NCBI GenBank assembly: GCA_035651715.1
Contig: DASRFD010000089.1
Span: 44,771 to 108,770, forward strand
Origin: Nevskia sp035651715
GTDB lineage: Bacteria > Pseudomonadota > Gammaproteobacteria > Nevskiales > Nevskiaceae
Direction of reading: 5' to 3'
Length of the DNA stretch: 64,000 nucleotides
Below, in pieces: positions 61,320 through 64,000 of the stretch. The notes under the pieces are model-generated. The model saw nothing but the letters and a program-made list of their open reading frames with translations, had not been told where the DNA came from and made no database searches. Position 1 is the first letter of the stretch; every line of letters begins with the position of its first letter. A program made the position numbers and the translations under genes.

Positions 61320-62939
61320 TTACTGTGTGCTGACGCAGGCCCGGTAGACGTTCACGGTGCCGAGCGCGCCCACCAGCGGGCTATCCGTCACCTGCACGGC
61401 GTCGAAGTCCTTGCTGGTCTTGAAGCCCAGGTACGAGGCCTGGGCGGTGCCGATCAGGCCGATCTGCAGCAGGTCCAGGCGCAGCGGCGCGGCGGCCGTG
61501 GCGGCGCCGGTTTCCTGCGGCACGCCCTTGAGGAAGGTGCTCACGGTCACGTTCTGCAGCAGGTCCAGGGTCAGCAGCTGCGCCGGGGTGGAGACCACGA
61601 AGCCCGCGGTGCGGCCCGCCGGGAAGGGCGAGTCGTTGCTCACGGTGATCGACTCGCTGTCGGACAGCAGCGCCACGGTGGTGTTGATGGTGGCGAAGCT
61701 GCTCGGGTCGACGTCGATCACGTTCTGCTGGTTGGTCACCGAGCAGTCCAGGCACAGCGCGCCGCCGGTGGCGCTGGTCACCGCGGCATGCGGCACCAGC
61801 AGGGCGCGGGTGGAGACGCCGGGGACGCCGCAGTCCTGGCCGCCCACGGTCAGCGTCAGCTGCTTGATGGTGGTGCCGGTGGGGCCGTTGCAGCCCAGCA
61901 GGTAGGTCCAGGCGCCGTTGGCGCCGGGCGCGGTGACCGAGACGCCGCCGCTGGGCGAGCTGGTCGGCTGCACGCCGGTCCAGGTGGTGGCGTTGCCGTC
62001 GCCGCCCGCCGCGGCGCAGGAGGTGGCGTTGCTGGCCCAGCTGAAGCTCACCGGCGTGGCGTTGCTCACGGCCGAGGGCGTGGCGGTGAAGGGCGCGGAG
62101 AAGGTCGGCCCGCCCGCGGTGTTGCCCACCGAGATGGTGGCGGTCTGCGCCGTGCTGCCGGCGCTGCCGTAGCAGATCAGGCCGTAGGTGTAGGTGCCGG
62201 GGTTGGCCGGCGCCGTCACGGCCACGCCGTTGGGGCTGGGCGAGATCGCCGGCTGGGTGCCGCTCCAGCCGTCGCTGCCGTTGCCGCCCACGGCGGCGCA
62301 GGAGTTGGCGCCGCTCACGGCCCAGCTGAAGTTGGAAGTGCCGCCGGCCGCGTTGAGGCTCGGGGTGATGGTGAAGGCCTTGGTGAACACCGGCACGCCG
62401 GTGGCGCTGCCGCTCACCGTCAGGGTGGCGGTGCCGCTGGCCGCCGCGGCGCTGCCGGCGCAGGTCAGGGTGTAGTTGTAGGCGCTCGGCGTGGCCGGCG
62501 CGGTGAGGGTCTTGCTGCCGTTGAGCGGCTGCGGGCCGCTCCAGCCGTCGCTGCCGCTGCCGCCGGAGGCGGTGCACACGGTCACGCCCATCGACGTCCA
62601 GCTCAGGATGAACTGGCCGCCCGGCTGCACCGTGGCGGGCACCGGCGGGTTCATCCGCACCGCGGCGATGTCGGTGCCGCCGCTGGAGGAGGAGCTGCTC
62701 GAGCTGCTGCCGCTGCTGGAAGAGCTGCTCGAAGAAGCCGTGCCGCCGGAACTGCTCGACGACGAGCTGGAGGACGACGAGCTGGAACTGCTGGAGGAAG
62801 AGCCGCTGCTGCCACCTGCTCCGCCGCCATTGCCGCCGCCGTTGTCGTCATTGTTGCAGCCGCTCAACAACGCGCCGGCGCCGAGCGCCGTGATGCACAA
62901 CCCTGCTTTCAGCCAGTTCATTCCGAGTGCCGGATTCAT
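61320..62939 (-). CDS. Surface lipoprotein with polyserine linkers, three Cys-containing Ig-like repeats and a shared C-terminal module
   Basis: A 539-residue lipoprotein: LLSGC lipobox (Cys28), an N/D/G-rich then polyserine linker (about 29-90), three ~90-residue repeats (about 92-370) and a C-terminal module (about 372-539). Each repeat has the pattern SW..............C.A.GG.G...W.G.QP and a second Cys near its end (TLTCAG, LICYGS, LGCNGP), suggesting one disulfide per repeat. The C-terminal module (NVIDVDPSSFATIN...VTVSTFLKGV...YLGFKTSKDFD) is homologous to most of the next gene's product. AGGAGG precedes the ATG. Likely a surface adhesion or binding protein. Confidence 0.75.
   Translation of the reverse strand: MNPALGMNWLKAGLCITALGAGALLSGCNNDDNGGGNGGGAGGSSGSSSSSSSSSSSSSSSSSSGGTASSSSSSSSGSSSSSSSSSGGTDIAAVRMNPPVPATVQPGGQFILSWTSMGVTVCTASGGSGSDGWSGPQPLNGSKTLTAPATPSAYNYTLTCAGSAAAASGTATLTVSGSATGVPVFTKAFTITPSLNAAGGTSNFSWAVSGANSCAAVGGNGSDGWSGTQPAISPSPNGVAVTAPANPGTYTYGLICYGSAGSTAQTATISVGNTAGGPTFSAPFTATPSAVSNATPVSFSWASNATSCAAAGGDGNATTWTGVQPTSSPSGGVSVTAPGANGAWTYLLGCNGPTGTTIKQLTLTVGGQDCGVPGVSTRALLVPHAAVTSATGGALCLDCSVTNQQNVIDVDPSSFATINTTVALLSDSESITVSNDSPFPAGRTAGFVVSTPAQLLTLDLLQNVTVSTFLKGVPQETGAATAAAPLRLDLLQIGLIGTAQASYLGFKTSKDFDAVQVTDSPLVGALGTVNVYRACVSTQ
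62681..62806. repeat. Low-complexity tract encoding polyserine linkers
   Basis: Runs of Ser codons using several synonymous forms (AGC, TCC, TCG) on the minus strand, with two GG breaks. Mixed codons argue for selection on the protein and not simple slippage. Polyserine linkers are typical of marine and plant-polymer-degrading gammaproteobacteria. Confidence 0.7.
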
Positions 62940-63026
62940 CTGCCGCCTCCTAAGCTCGCCGATACCTTCAATAATTTGGTGTGTGATGCCGGCCGGGGGC
63001 CTTGGGCCCCCGGCCGTCCAGCTGCT

Positions 63027-63782
63027 TCAGTTCAACGTGCCGTCGGTGCACAGCTCATAGACGTGCATGGCGTCGCCCACGTCGGCCGAGAGCACGCCCG
63101 GGCTCAGCGACACGGTGGCGCGGTCGTAGGCCTTCTCGGTCTTCACGCCCAGCCACACCGCCGGCGAGGTCAGCACGCCCTGGTTCAGCAGGCCCAGCAG
63201 CAGGGTCTGGTTGAGGGTGTTCTGCTCCTGCTGCACGTTGTTGAGGTAGGTCGTCACGCTCACCGAGTTGAGCAGGCTCAGGTTGGCGGTGCCGTTGGGG
63301 AAGGACAGGCCGAACACGGCGTAGTGGCCCGCCGGCACGGTGCCCGGGATCAGCACGGATTCATCCACCGAGTCCAGCAGGCCGGTGATCAGGCCGGCGG
63401 TCAGCGTGAAGGTGGAGAAGGTGTTGAGGTCGCCGTCGATGACGTTGTTCGGCTCGGTCACGCTGTTGAGCAGCTTGGTGGCGCTGGTGCCGCCCAGGGT
63501 GTTGAGCAGAACGGTCAGCGGGCCGCCGACCAGGCCGTTGCTGCCCACCGCGGTGGTGACGTCGTTGTAGCCGCTGGCGCCGCGGGTGCAGACGAAGTGG
63601 CCGGTGACCGGCTTGCCGCCGTCGGTGATGCTGGTGCCGCCGGTGCCGTCGTTGGCCGGGCCGCCGGTGGCGCCGTTGCCGCCGGTGATGTCGCCGCCGT
63701 CGTTGCCGTTGGAGGTGCAGGCCGCGAGCAGCAGGCCGGCCGCCATCGCCGTGAGGGTCTTCAAAGCAGTGTTGGTACGCAT
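63027..63782 (-). CDS. Lipoprotein made mostly of the shared C-terminal module
   Basis: A 251-residue lipoprotein: lipobox LLLAAC (Cys about 20), a Gly/Asn/Asp-rich linker (about 22-60) and one domain (about 80-251). That domain parallels the C-terminal module of the larger upstream lipoprotein: NNVIDGDLNTFSTF, SVSVTTYLNNVQQ, AVWLGVKTEKAYDRATV, VYELC. The repeated x-S-F/D-ST-F and jelly-roll-like spacing suggest a beta-sandwich binding fold (F5/8-type has this look), but no family is certain. It lies between the OmpA-type gene (upstream) and the larger lipoprotein, all on the minus strand. Confidence 0.72.
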   Translation of the reverse strand: MRTNTALKTLTAMAAGLLLAACTSNGNDGGDITGGNGATGGPANDGTGGTSITDGGKPVTGHFVCTRGASGYNDVTTAVGSNGLVGGPLTVLLNTLGGTSATKLLNSVTEPNNVIDGDLNTFSTFTLTAGLITGLLDSVDESVLIPGTVPAGHYAVFGLSFPNGTANLSLLNSVSVTTYLNNVQQEQNTLNQTLLLGLLNQGVLTSPAVWLGVKTEKAYDRATVSLSPGVLSADVGDAMHVYELCTDGTLN

Positions 63783-63816
63783 GGTATTAGTCCCTGATGT
63801 AGGTGTGATGTGTGGT

Positions 63817-64000
63817 TCAGTTGAGGATGTGCAGCTCGACGCGGCGGTTGCGCTCGCGCCCTTCATCGGTCTTGTTGTCGGCGACGGGGTTTTCCTTGCC
63901 GTAGCCCTTGGTCTGGACGCGCGAGCCGTCGATGCCCTGCTCCAGCAGGTAGCCCTTGACCGAGTCGGCGCGGGCCTGCGACAGCTTCAGGTTGTAGGCG
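63817..64000 (-). CDS. OmpA-type peptidoglycan-binding protein, C-terminal part (cut by window edge)
   Basis: The last 60 residues are visible: YNLKLSQARADSVKGYLLEQ, then GYGKENPVADNKTDEGRERN and RRVELHILN. This is the second half of an OmpA-like domain, including the conserved R of RxxNRRVE that holds diaminopimelate. The 5' part lies beyond position 64000. It probably heads the operon with the two lipoproteins (34 bases upstream of the small one). Confidence 0.93.
   Translation of the reverse strand, partial: AYNLKLSQARADSVKGYLLEQGIDGSRVQTKGYGKENPVADNKTDEGRERNRRVELHILN

Overview
This is a chromosomal window from a high-GC gammaproteobacterium. A complete rRNA operon (16S, tRNA-Ile, tRNA-Ala, 23S, 5S) and many single-copy housekeeping genes (def, hslUV, dapF, xerC, argC, erpA, anmK, tyrS, pdxH, rppH) mark it as core chromosome. 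The 16S text, the alkane/terpene-type accessory enzymes and the polyserine lipoproteins suggest the Nevskiales/Solimonadaceae, but that is inference from memory and not a database result. The tract from hemJ (30.8 kb) through argC, a coiled-coil protein, bactofilin, erpA, anmK and an M23 peptidase to tyrS and the rRNA operon matches, as I recall it, the gene order in Pseudomonas.

Layout. 0.2-4.3 kb: an LpxR-like lipid A deacylase, then def, a DUF971 gene and hslUV on the minus strand behind a good sigma-32-type promoter. 4.5-7.0 kb: a small envelope-stress-like operon (PspA/IM30, a YiaA/B-like membrane protein, a YiiX-like NlpC/P60 hydrolase) facing a TetR gene; three near-identical operator-like sites link the TetR gene to the pspA promoter. 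7.0-10.0 kb: a second TetR gene divergent from a membrane-anchored linalool dehydratase/isomerase-like enzyme, with perfect TAGACA/TGTCTA palindromes between them. 10.0-12.5 kb: xerC-DUF484-dapF. 12.7-17.5 kb: a possible redox cluster of diheme peroxidase lipoprotein, porin, FMN-binding protein, ApbE flavin transferase and a His-containing four-helix membrane protein. 17.5-29 kb: mostly single metabolic genes (GFA protein, haloalkane dehalogenase, orphan ParM-like actin, fatty-aldehyde-type dehydrogenase, ArsR/SRPBCC operon, His-rich CDF metal exporter, AcuI-like reductase, pdxH, cupin, HTH-citrate synthase, methyltransferase, HAD phosphatase).

29-44 kb: rppH, Fur-type bfd-bfr, hemJ, the argC-to-tyrS tract and the rRNA operon with promoter, boxA signals and terminator. 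44-57 kb: envelope and accessory genes (Tat-exported M19-type protein, beta-propeller lipoprotein, NCS2-type permease, cyclase-family fusion, acyl-CoA dehydrogenase, TPR protein). 57.3-59.7 kb is visibly poorer in G+C and encodes one large PD-(D/E)XK-like plus DUF2075 helicase-like protein, a candidate acquired defence or DNA/RNA-processing gene. 59.8-64 kb: a MAPEG protein, a probable outer-membrane protein, two lipoproteins sharing a C-terminal module, and the C-terminus of an OmpA-type protein cut by the window edge.

The most promising leads for something new are the TetR-PspA-YiaAB-NlpC/P60 module with its matched operators, the linalool-dehydratase-like enzyme in which the catalytic His is replaced by Trp, the flavinylation cluster, the two-lipoprotein plus OmpA set, and the solitary nuclease-helicase gene. 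No CRISPR array, insertion sequence, prophage or integron was seen.
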